Shown piece by piece: positions 57,538 through 64,000 of a stretch of 64,000 nucleotides of DNA. Below the pieces are notes generated by a model, which was given only the letters and a program-made list of their open reading frames with translations, was not told the DNA's origin and did no database searches. This DNA comes from Thermococcus sp. Bubb.Bath. Its GTDB lineage: Archaea; Methanobacteriota_B; Thermococci; Thermococcales; Thermococcaceae. Both the position numbers and the translations under genes were made by a program. Numbering within the stretch: position 1 is the first letter of the stretch; every line of letters begins with the position of its first letter. Location: assembly GCF_012027595.1 (NCBI RefSeq), contig NZ_SNUR01000002.1, forward strand, positions 293,033 through 357,032, in the 5' to 3' direction.

Positions 57538-58812
57538 TTAGCAGACGTTCCTCACCGGAACAGTGTGGCTCATTGGCTCCTCGTAGAACCCCTCCATCAG
57601 CTTTTGAAGCTTCCTGGAGAGCTCTATCTGGTTGCCCCATGAACCTTCTATCTTCCCCTTCGCGGCCATCCTTCCGAGGAACTTCTTCATCTCGTCACTC
57701 AGGGGGGAGGGTTTGCAGCGCGACCACGGCGTTCCGGGCAGGGGCATGAAGTAGTGGGCGCGAACCTTCCCGCCTTTTCTCATTATCCACTTCATAAGCT
57801 CGATGCTCTTTCTCTGGCTTTCCTCTGTCTCATGAGGCAGGCCAACTATGAAGTCCACAACCGGCTCGAAACCGTACTCAAGCATGTACTCAACGGCCCG
57901 CTGAACGTGCTCGACCCTGTGAAGCCTGTGCATTGCTTTAAGCATGGCGTCGTCGCCACTCTGGGCGCCTATGGCCAGTCTCCTGTTGTCAGCGTAGTCT
58001 ATGAGCAGTTCCAGCGTCTCGGGTAGGACGAACTCTGGTCTTACCTCACTTGGAAAGGTGCCGTAGAAGAGCCTCCTACCTTCTTTCCTCAGGGGCTGGA
58101 GGGCTTTAAGCAGGGCCTCGAGCTTGTCGAGCTTCAATATTGCGCCGGGACTGCCGTAGGCGAAGGCGTTGGGGGTGATGTAGCGCATGTCCTTCATTCT
58201 TCTTGAATACCTCACTATCTGGTCTATCGGCCTGTGCCTCATGCGGAGGCCCTTAATGTAGGGAGTCTGGCAGTAGTAGCAGCCGAAGGGACAGCCGCGG
58301 GTTATTTCTATCGGCGAAATCAGCCTCACGCTTTCTGGATACGGGGGAAAGCGCCAGAAGTCCTCGACCTTCGCGAAGCCAGTAAATGTGAACTCCCCGT
58401 TGAGGTAGAACGCGAGACCCCTGATGTTGGCCAGCTCCTTTGTGATTTTATAACCCCCCCTCTTGAGAGCTGTGAGGAGCTGGTAGAGGACCTCTTCCCC
58501 CTCGCCGATAACTGCTATATCAAAGCCGAGCTGGTTGAGGGTGTGTTTGGGCATTGCTATCGCGTGGTAGCCTCCGGCTACGAGAAGTGAGCCTCGTTCA
58601 TTGAGAAGTTTAACCTCCTCCGGAAGAGAGCCCCAGATTTCTTCTGTGAAGAAGGAGTAGAGGACGACTTTTGGCTTTGCTTGGAGTATCTCTCTGAAGT
58701 CCCTCGTGATGAGAAGCTCTCCGAGGTCAAATCCCTGACCCTCCAGGGCCCCAAGGAGATGAACGAAGGCGTTGTAGTTGCGTTTGGTCATTCTGATGGC
58801 TATATCCGGCAT
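57538..58812 (-). CDS. B12-binding radical SAM protein
   Basis: A 424-residue protein. The N-terminal region (1-140) is a cobalamin-binding-like domain (VVLYSFFTEEIWGSLP, VAGGYHAIAMPK, VIGEGEEVL). The radical SAM core has CPFGCYYCQ (Cys-x3-Cys-x2-Cys) and later HMPLPGTPW-like FMPLPGTPW. It matches archaeal proteins annotated as MJ1487-family radical SAM/B12 enzymes; the substrate is unknown. The ATG at 58812 has no ribosome-binding site but CGTTTTAAG lies about 25-30 bases upstream, so a leaderless transcript is likely. Confidence 0.85.
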   Translation of the reverse strand: MPDIAIRMTKRNYNAFVHLLGALEGQGFDLGELLITRDFREILQAKPKVVLYSFFTEEIWGSLPEEVKLLNERGSLLVAGGYHAIAMPKHTLNQLGFDIAVIGEGEEVLYQLLTALKRGGYKITKELANIRGLAFYLNGEFTFTGFAKVEDFWRFPPYPESVRLISPIEITRGCPFGCYYCQTPYIKGLRMRHRPIDQIVRYSRRMKDMRYITPNAFAYGSPGAILKLDKLEALLKALQPLRKEGRRLFYGTFPSEVRPEFVLPETLELLIDYADNRRLAIGAQSGDDAMLKAMHRLHRVEHVQRAVEYMLEYGFEPVVDFIVGLPHETEESQRKSIELMKWIMRKGGKVRAHYFMPLPGTPWSRCKPSPLSDEMKKFLGRMAAKGKIEGSWGNQIELSRKLQKLMEGFYEEPMSHTVPVRNVC

Positions 58813-58894
58813 GGGAGCTTGAGGATGGGAGGGGCTTAAAACGGTAACGGTACAGAAATAGGAATACAAAAGCAGAAAAAGGTCAAAAAGGCCT

Positions 58895-59098
58895 TCAGGC
58901 CCTTATGGCGAGCTTGATGTCCTCGGCCTTGACGGTCTTCCTGCCAGCGTGCCTGGCGAACTCGTTGGACTTCCGGGCAAGCTCGATGGCGTACTCCTCA
59001 AGGTGCTCGGCGAGAACCTTGGCGGCGTCCTCGCTGACCCTCTCGGCGCCAGCCTTCCTAATCAATCTGTCTATCGGGGCAATCGGCAACTCGGCCAT
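58895..59098 (-). CDS. Archaeal histone
   Basis: A 67-residue histone fold starting [20 protein letters not shown], with [22 protein letters not shown] and the conserved [17 protein letters not shown]. It is of HMf/Hpk type, dimerises and wraps DNA in hypernucleosomes. The gene has a classic promoter and a GGAGGTG site. Confidence 0.97.
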   Translation of the reverse strand: MAELPIAPIDRLIRKAGAERVSEDAAKVLAEHLEEYAIELARKSNEFARHAGRKTVKAEDIKLAIRA

Positions 59099-59402
59099 TT
59101 GCTACACCTCCACAAAGGGTTTTTCATTAGTCTTTTAGCAATTGGAGGTATATAAACCTTTCGGTAAAACGGGGGGATAGTGGGTCTGAACGGGCTATTT
59201 TGAGAGGTAGGCCCGTCCTATCACGAAAAAAAAGTTTTGAGAAAAAAGAATCCGCTGCCATATACCCAATACCCGCCCCATATTCAAATTGGAGGATTTG
59301 TGTAATAGTGGCCCGGTAGAAATTGAATAATCGTTTCCCATTAGGGCTTATTTGGAATTAGGGGAGCTTACAAGAATAGGGCCAAAAAGAGGATAATGGG
59401 AA
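59099..59402. promoter_or_regulatory. Histone promoter and upstream intergenic region
   Basis: On the minus strand, AAAGGTTTATATACC (about 59146-59163) is a strong BRE/TATA, with a short leader and GGAGGTG site before the ATG at 59098. The remaining bases up to the AMP phosphorylase stop (59403) hold a run of A's and pyrimidine-rich stretches but no gene that I can see. Confidence 0.65.
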
Positions 59403-60914
59403 TCAGATGTTCCCTATCCTCTGCAGAACCATGCCCTCTATTCGTATTGGTTCGGTTCTCCTAGCAAACACTATCGCTTGGTCGAGCCTTGCCTCGCTCT
59501 CCGTGTGTATCGTGAACAGTGGGTCGCCCTCCTTTACTTTCTCACCGACCTTGACGTAGAGTTCTAGTCCAGCGCCCTTGTCTTCAGGTGCCCCCGCGGC
59601 CTTGGCGATTCCGGTTATTGCCCTGTTGTCGATTGCCGTCACGTAGCCGCTGGTGGTCGCGGTGAATGTGTAGGTCTTGTCGCCCACTGGTATGTCATCG
59701 GGCTTGATGTTGGGATCTCCGCCCTGTGTCTCTATGATTTCTTTCATCTTTTCCCATGCCTTGCCGCTCTCCAGGATTTCCTTGGCCATTTTCTTTCCAT
59801 TACCTTCCTGGGCGACTCCACCCATTTCAAGGAGTATACCCGCGAGTCCCGTGGCCTTCTCTATGAGGCTTCCCGGCCCCTTTCCTGTCATTAGTGCGGT
59901 GAGGGCCTCTTTAGCCTCGAGGGAGGGACCGACTGTGTGGCCTATCGGCTGGCCGCCGTAAGTAACCGCCACCTCGACGTACTGTCCAAGCCTCTTTCCG
60001 AGCTCTATGAAGTCTCTTGAGAGGGAGCGAGCCTGATCAACGGTTTCCACCTTCACTCCTCTTCCCGTTGGTATGTCAATGAGGACGTACTGGCTGCCCA
60101 TTGCGTACTTCTTTGACATGATGCTGGCGAGCATGAGTCCAGTAGGGTCAACACTGAGGGCGCGCTCGGCCTTAATCGTTATGTCGTCAGCAGGTGCGAG
60201 GTTGAGGGCACCTCCCCAGACCAGACAGGCCCCAACCTTCTCAACTATACGCTTTATTTCATCCAATGAGAAGCTTACGTCTGCGAAGACCTCGACAACG
60301 TCCGCTGTTCCTGCGGCGCTGGTGATTGCCCTTGAGCTTGTCTTCGGGATCGTAAGGCCTGCCGCTGCTACTATCGGGACGACGAGGATGTTGGTCTTGT
60401 TTCCTGGAACGCCACCTATGCTGTGGACGTCCATTATCGGCTTCCTGTCGATATCGAGCATGTCTCCAGTCTCTGCCATCGCTATGGTCAGGGCAGCTAT
60501 CTCGTCCATGTCGAGGCCGTTTACCTCCAGGGCCGTCACGAAAGAGCTTATCTCAATGTCCCTGAGTTTCCTGTCAACGATGTCCCTGACTATAGCTTCT
60601 ATCTCAACCTTCCTGAGCTTCTCACCGTGCATCTTCTTCTTGATGTAGCGGACGCTCTCAGGGATTCCTGCCGGGAAGACTCCCACTATCTCTCCTTCGG
60701 CCAGGTTGTGAAGCTGTAGCACATCCCTGCTAACCCCCACATCACCAGGACCAACGAGGTCACTTATAACGAGGCTCCCGAAGACTGTCTTCTTCCCCGA
60801 CTCTATTTTCACCAGATCGTCAGGGTGGAGTTTGGCTTTCTTGGCCTCTTCTGCGTTTATGAATACAGAGTACCTGCCGCTGTACACATCCAGTATCCTA
60901 ACCTTTGCCTTCAT
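59403..60914 (-). CDS. deoA: AMP phosphorylase
   Basis: A 503-residue archaeal AMP phosphorylase of the thymidine-phosphorylase fold. It has the extra N-terminal domain of about 85 residues, [22 protein letters not shown], in part, and [16 protein letters not shown], in part. In Thermococcus kodakarensis this enzyme turns AMP, CMP or UMP plus phosphate into ribose-1,5-bisphosphate, feeding R15P isomerase and type III Rubisco. It appears monocistronic. The ATG at 60914 follows GGAGGGAATAAA. Confidence 0.95.
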   Translation of the reverse strand: MKAKVRILDVYSGRYSVFINAEEAKKAKLHPDDLVKIESGKKTVFGSLVISDLVGPGDVGVSRDVLQLHNLAEGEIVGVFPAGIPESVRYIKKKMHGEKLRKVEIEAIVRDIVDRKLRDIEISSFVTALEVNGLDMDEIAALTIAMAETGDMLDIDRKPIMDVHSIGGVPGNKTNILVVPIVAAAGLTIPKTSSRAITSAAGTADVVEVFADVSFSLDEIKRIVEKVGACLVWGGALNLAPADDITIKAERALSVDPTGLMLASIMSKKYAMGSQYVLIDIPTGRGVKVETVDQARSLSRDFIELGKRLGQYVEVAVTYGGQPIGHTVGPSLEAKEALTALMTGKGPGSLIEKATGLAGILLEMGGVAQEGNGKKMAKEILESGKAWEKMKEIIETQGGDPNIKPDDIPVGDKTYTFTATTSGYVTAIDNRAITGIAKAAGAPEDKGAGLELYVKVGEKVKEGDPLFTIHTESEARLDQAIVFARRTEPIRIEGMVLQRIGNI

Positions 60915-60997
60915 TTTATTCCCTCCATCAACTCTGTGGTATCACTTCTCTTGGATGGGATCCCTTTTAACTCCTTCGATTTTAGAAAAGAAGTGGA

Positions 60998-61237
60998 TTA
61001 AGTTACCGCAGCTTTGGGGGTTCCGCTACTGTAAACTCTCGTCTTCTGAAGTAACTCCAGTGCATTGACAACATCGATGGCGACTTCCCTCATGACAGGT
61101 GGCAGAAGTGCCTCCTCCCCACGTACCCATTTCGTTATCTCCTCCAGCGGGGCGCTGTAGAGGCGTTTTTTGAATAGATAAACCGTCTTTCCATCCACCA
61201 CCAGAAGTCTATCGGGGTATCCGAGACGCACCCTCAT
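60998..61237 (-). CDS. 79-residue protein, unknown
   Basis: The ATG at 61237 follows GGGGGTGAG. It starts MRVRLGYPDRLLVVDGKTVY, with a beta-rich first half and a helical second half (LPPVMREVAIDVVNALELLQK). It lies downstream of the MinD operon on the same strand, after 121 bases. No family recognised. Confidence 0.6.
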   Translation of the reverse strand: MRVRLGYPDRLLVVDGKTVYLFKKRLYSAPLEEITKWVRGEEALLPPVMREVAIDVVNALELLQKTRVYSSGTPKAAVT

Positions 61238-61358
61238 GCGTCTCACCCCCGGATTAATAACAAAGGGTGACTTTAAAAGTTTAACGCATGCCTTCAACCT
61301 CTGTGAAAGACCGCAAGAAGGACTAAATCAGAAAAGGAATCAAAAGGAGAGAAGGCCA

Positions 61359-61607
61359 TCAGAGGTTCTTTACCTCTTCGTCAATACTCTCTTCGAGCTC
61401 CTTCTCCCACTCCTCGACGTCGAAGTCCACCAGCTCGTCCTCAAGCTCCTCTTTAAGGTTGGTAACACGCCTCTTGAGGGCGCTCTTAGTCTCTTCATCG
61501 TAGACCACGGAGTATGGGTTCCTCTTGGACGAGAGGTAGAGCATGAACAGGAGAAGGTTGACGAACACTAGTATAATAACGAGAGCGTAGAGCAACGCTG
61601 CGTTCAT
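61359..61607 (-). CDS. 82-residue membrane-anchored coiled-coil partner of MinD
   Basis: It has one N-terminal membrane helix (NAALLYALVIILVFVNLLLFMLYL, in part) and an acidic coiled-coil C-terminus (LKEELEDELVDFDVEEWEKELEES, in part). ATG at 61607 follows GAGGTGAT. Its start region overlaps the stop of the second MinD gene, so it is co-translated. It could be the membrane partner that MinD's ATPase acts on, but that is inferred from context only. Confidence 0.65.
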   Translation of the reverse strand: MNAALLYALVIILVFVNLLLFMLYLSSKRNPYSVVYDEETKSALKRRVTNLKEELEDELVDFDVEEWEKELEESIDEEVKNL

Positions 61608-61612
61608 TGCCA

Positions 61613-62392
61613 TCACCTCTTGCCGCCGAATATTGCCTTGAAGACCCTCTTTATCGGGCTCTCAGGCTGTGGTGCTTCCCACCTAACGCCTGCAAGCTTG
61701 GCCGCGAGCTGCTTTATCGCTATTGCAGCTGGACTAGTCGGGTTCTTAACGACTAGCGGAACACCGTAGGCACTCGCACGTTTGACCTCCGGGTCTTCCG
61801 GTATCATGGCCAGGACTGGAACCTCCAGGATTGCCTCTATCTCCTCCGGACTGAGCTCGGTTTTCTCGTTGGTTACCCTGTTGAGGATCGCTCCGAGAGG
61901 CAACGTTCCGAGCTTCTCGGCTATGAGCTTGGTCTTGAGGGAATCGGTTATTGCAGAAATCTCAGGATTGGTGACGATTATGAGCTCCTTACCGATGAGC
62001 AGAGCGGTGACGGACGTCATCTCCAGACCAGCAGGGGCATCGATGAGTATGAAATCTGCCATCTGGCTTATTTCGCGTATGACTTCCCTCAGTCTCTCGG
62101 GTTTGGCCTTCTTGACCTTCTCAAGGCTTAGGCCACCAGGAATAACCTTGACACCGGCGGGCCCCTCATATATAGCATCTTTGAGGTCCGCTTCTCTGGC
62201 GAGAACGTCGTGGAGCGTTATTGGTATGTCCTCCATTCCGAGAACGAGGCTCAGGTTGGCCATAGTTATGTCCGCGTCTATTAGGATGACCTCCTTGCCA
62301 AACTGGGCCAGCGCCACACCCAGGTTCGCCACGGTGGTTGTTTTTCCGGTTCCACCTTTTCCAGATGCAAAAACGATTGAACGGCCCTCCAA
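61613..62392 (-). CDS. minD: MinD-family ATPase (second of two)
   Basis: A 259-residue deviant-Walker ATPase: SGKGGTGKTTTVANLG, DADITMANLSLVLG and LIDAPAGLE. The C-terminal SPIKRVFKAIFGGKR looks like the amphipathic membrane-targeting helix of MinD. It shares its general layout with the first MinD (38550-39287) but has a different partner gene. Archaeal MinD proteins can organise cell-surface structures; no FtsZ or MinE is nearby. Confidence 0.9.
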   Translation of the reverse strand: MEGRSIVFASGKGGTGKTTTVANLGVALAQFGKEVILIDADITMANLSLVLGMEDIPITLHDVLAREADLKDAIYEGPAGVKVIPGGLSLEKVKKAKPERLREVIREISQMADFILIDAPAGLEMTSVTALLIGKELIIVTNPEISAITDSLKTKLIAEKLGTLPLGAILNRVTNEKTELSPEEIEAILEVPVLAMIPEDPEVKRASAYGVPLVVKNPTSPAAIAIKQLAAKLAGVRWEAPQPESPIKRVFKAIFGGKR

Positions 62393-62608
62393 GAGTTACA
62401 CCCCCATACTCAGATTTGACTCCGACTAAATTATCCGTGTCGCGAGCCCTCGCATTTCTACATAGGCCTCTTTTGACCTTTGAGCTTTTATCTTTTGTGG
62501 TTTTTATGGTTTTCCAAGTTTTACTTTCTTCAGGATGAATGGAAAAGGTGACCCTGACGACGGACAAAGGTTTTAAAGTCAAAGAAAAAGCTAGGGTGGG
62601 TGAGAGAA

Positions 62609-62968
62609 GTGCGAGCAGACCAAAAATTTGCACTGGTAGTCTACCTCTGGGGTGCCATCACTGGAACCATCAGCGGCGCACTCTCCGTGGAATCACGGGC
62701 CGCGTGGATAATAGGTGCCCTCCTGTACGTGGTTACCGACGTCTTCGTCAAACTCATACTTAGAGGTGACCTCCCTGAGGAGATCAAGGGGCTCCAAGGC
62801 AACCAGCTCAGGAGTGCAATCCTGAAGAAGGCCTTCTGGGGCTGGTTCCTGTTCTGGCTCTACTTCACGATGCTTGTCTATACGGTGGGAATCCACTTCA
62901 CGCCGGTTCCGTACAATGACAAGAGCCTGCTTTCCCACATGATGAATGGGACTAACGTAAGCACTTGA
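62609..62968 (+). CDS. Small membrane protein, possibly EMC6-like
   Basis: About 119 residues with three hydrophobic segments: ALVVYLWGAITGTISGAL, AAWIIGALLYVVTDVFVKLI, in part, and FWGWFLFWLYFTMLVYTVGI, in part. Size and topology recall archaeal EMC6-like proteins, proposed membrane-insertase subunits, but I am not sure. GTG at 62609 follows GGTGAGAGAA. It is 12 bases upstream of rpiA and probably shares its transcript. Confidence 0.6.
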   Translation: MRADQKFALVVYLWGAITGTISGALSVESRAAWIIGALLYVVTDVFVKLILRGDLPEEIKGLQGNQLRSAILKKAFWGWFLFWLYFTMLVYTVGIHFTPVPYNDKSLLSHMMNGTNVST

Positions 62969-62980
62969 GGGGTGATTGTC

Positions 62981-63667
62981 ATGGGCGTTGAAGAGATTAA
63001 GAAGGCGGCCGCGCGCGAGGCCCTTTCCTTCGTTGAAGACGATATGGTAGTGGGTCTCGGGACGGGTTCAACGACGGCCCATTTCATACGGCTCCTCGGC
63101 AAGAAGGTCATGGAGGAGGAGCTTGAAATATACGGGATTCCAACTTCCCATCAATCTAGACTCCTTGCAATCGAATCGGGGATACCAATAGTATCTTTGG
63201 AGGAAGTAGACGCCATAGACCTGGCCGTCGACGGTGCGGATGAGGTTGATCCAGGACTCAACCTGATAAAGGGCCGCGGTGCTGCGCTCACAATGGAGAA
63301 GATAATCGAGTACCGGGCCGGGACTTTTCTGGTTCTCGTCGATGAGAGCAAGCTCGTGGAGAGACTCGGCCAGAAGATGCCCGTCCCAATAGAGGTAATT
63401 CCTGCAGCGTGGAGGGCAATAGCGGAGGAGCTTGAGGTCTTCAACGCAGAGGCTGAGCTGAGGATGGCGGTCAAGAAGGACGGGCCCGTGATTACGGACA
63501 ACGGGAACTTCATCCTCGACGCACGCTTCGCGATGATAGAAGACCCACTTGACATGGAGATGGAGCTCAACAGCATTCCTGGAGTGGTTGAGAACGGAAT
63601 ATTCGCCGATATAGCCGACGTTGTGCTGGTGGGTACCCCAGAGGGGGTAAGGCGGCTGGAACGTTAA
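62981..63667 (+). CDS. rpiA: Ribose-5-phosphate isomerase A
   Basis: A 228-residue RpiA: GLGTGSTTAHFIR, AVDGADEVDPGLNLIKGRGAA, in part, and PVEVIPAAW-type VPIEVIPAAW. It interconverts ribose-5-phosphate and ribulose-5-phosphate for nucleotide synthesis. ATG at 62981 follows GGGGTGAT; an in-frame start upstream overlaps that site. Length is normal. Confidence 0.95.
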   Translation: MGVEEIKKAAAREALSFVEDDMVVGLGTGSTTAHFIRLLGKKVMEEELEIYGIPTSHQSRLLAIESGIPIVSLEEVDAIDLAVDGADEVDPGLNLIKGRGAALTMEKIIEYRAGTFLVLVDESKLVERLGQKMPVPIEVIPAAWRAIAEELEVFNAEAELRMAVKKDGPVITDNGNFILDARFAMIEDPLDMEMELNSIPGVVENGIFADIADVVLVGTPEGVRRLER

Positions 63668-63703
63668 GTTTATAAGTTCGCCCTGCCTTCATCGAGTGGC
63701 GAC

Positions 63704-63791
63704 GCGGGGGTTGCCGAGCCTGGTCAAAGGCGCGGGATTCAGGGTCCCGTCCCGTAGGGGTTCGCGGGTTCAAATCCCGTCCCCCGCACCA
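63704..63791 (+). tRNA. tRNA-Leu (CAG)
   Basis: A type II tRNA with a long variable arm. Acceptor GCGGGGG/CCCCCGC, anticodon arm CGGGA-TTCAGGG-TCCCG giving CAG, T-loop TTCAAAT, discriminator A and encoded CCA. GTTTATAAG near 63668-63676 is its TATA box. Repeat copy D follows. Confidence 0.95.
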
Positions 63792-64000
63792 CAACAGCCC
63801 TTTCTGACGAAAGCGCTGGCGGAAAGATTGCGTGCTTTCTAAAAAAGGAAATTCTCGAGGGGGTTTACCAACAAAATTGTCGTTTCATAGGGTTTGCTCT
63901 CCTCAAGGCGTCCTTCGGACGCCAGAACAAAAAACAAACTTCTTGAAAGACTACTTTTAGAGTTAAAAACCCTTCTTTAAGGGGTCACAAAAAGAGTGCA
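63792..64000. repeat. Dispersed repeat copy D, downstream of tRNA-Leu
   Basis: No credible gene. The first 32 bases are nearly the reverse complement of the block beside tRNA-Val (46069-46101), and bases about 63870-64000 are the reverse complement of 648-785. Read away from the tRNA, these copies are in the same orientation. It is cut by the window edge. Confidence 0.72.

Overview
The window is a piece of a hyperthermophilic archaeal chromosome of the Thermococcales, most likely Thermococcus. Supporting this are an archaeal histone, archaeal DnaG, AMP phosphorylase, a GltPh/GltTk-type aspartate transporter, archaeal-type GluRS, SRP54 and a Tgr/TrmBL1-type glycolytic operator. tRNA genes have CCA encoded, promoters read BRE-TTTATAAA, and ribosome-binding sites are of the GGTGAT / GGAGGTG type.

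The most interesting part is bases 1168-18781, a 17.6 kb integrated element in a tRNA-Gly(GCC) gene. It is bounded by a 44-bp direct repeat of the tRNA 3' half and splits its own SSV-type tyrosine integrase: the N-terminal part is at the right end and the catalytic part at the left end. I recognise no capsid, packaging or replication gene. The cargo (3010-15908) is a defence-like cassette. It has a DUF499 ATPase, a DUF1156 DNA methylase, a SNF2 helicase with a DUF3883 tail, a membrane-anchored Holliday-resolvase-like nuclease and an unrecognised protein with a possible nuclease N-terminus. A PIN-domain gene with a helical partner lies on the opposite strand, next to a broken ATPase gene. The core resembles the helicase-methylase-ATPase (HMA) type of predicted antiviral system, related in parts to DISARM and BREX. 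The flanks of the element hold small genes, a serine recombinase, coiled-coil proteins and a polytopic membrane protein. Plus-strand G/C skew changes sign across the element, which suggests a replicating circular form.

Bases 18918-31910 are core genome: tRNA-Arg, a CoA-disulfide-reductase-like flavoprotein, MTA phosphorylase, SRP54 with a stand-alone RAM domain and a cysteine-cluster protein, the glutamate/aspartate symporter, a GfcR-like regulator, an Lrp regulator, tRNA-Arg(CCT), MoeA and SerRS. Bases 31916-46101 hold an AT-rich orphan membrane protein, a nucleotidyltransferase, Sua5, AsnB, a GPN GTPase with a MinD ATPase, the PIN-ATPase-KH protein (PINA type), Maf, a PHP phosphoesterase, and a B12-domain/MeaB/epimerase operon for methylmalonyl-CoA metabolism.

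Bases 46102-63791 hold tRNA-Val, tRNA-Ala, thymidylate kinase, a phosphohexomutase-like pseudoenzyme, PEP carboxykinase, alpha-glucan phosphorylase, an NSS transporter, GluRS, DnaG with a TOPRIM protein, a B12-radical-SAM protein, histone, AMP phosphorylase, a second MinD, RpiA and tRNA-Leu.

Four long non-coding stretches (466-1167, 18996-19359, 45610-46101, 63792-64000) belong to one dispersed repeat family. They are rich in hairpins and each abuts the 3' end of a tRNA gene.
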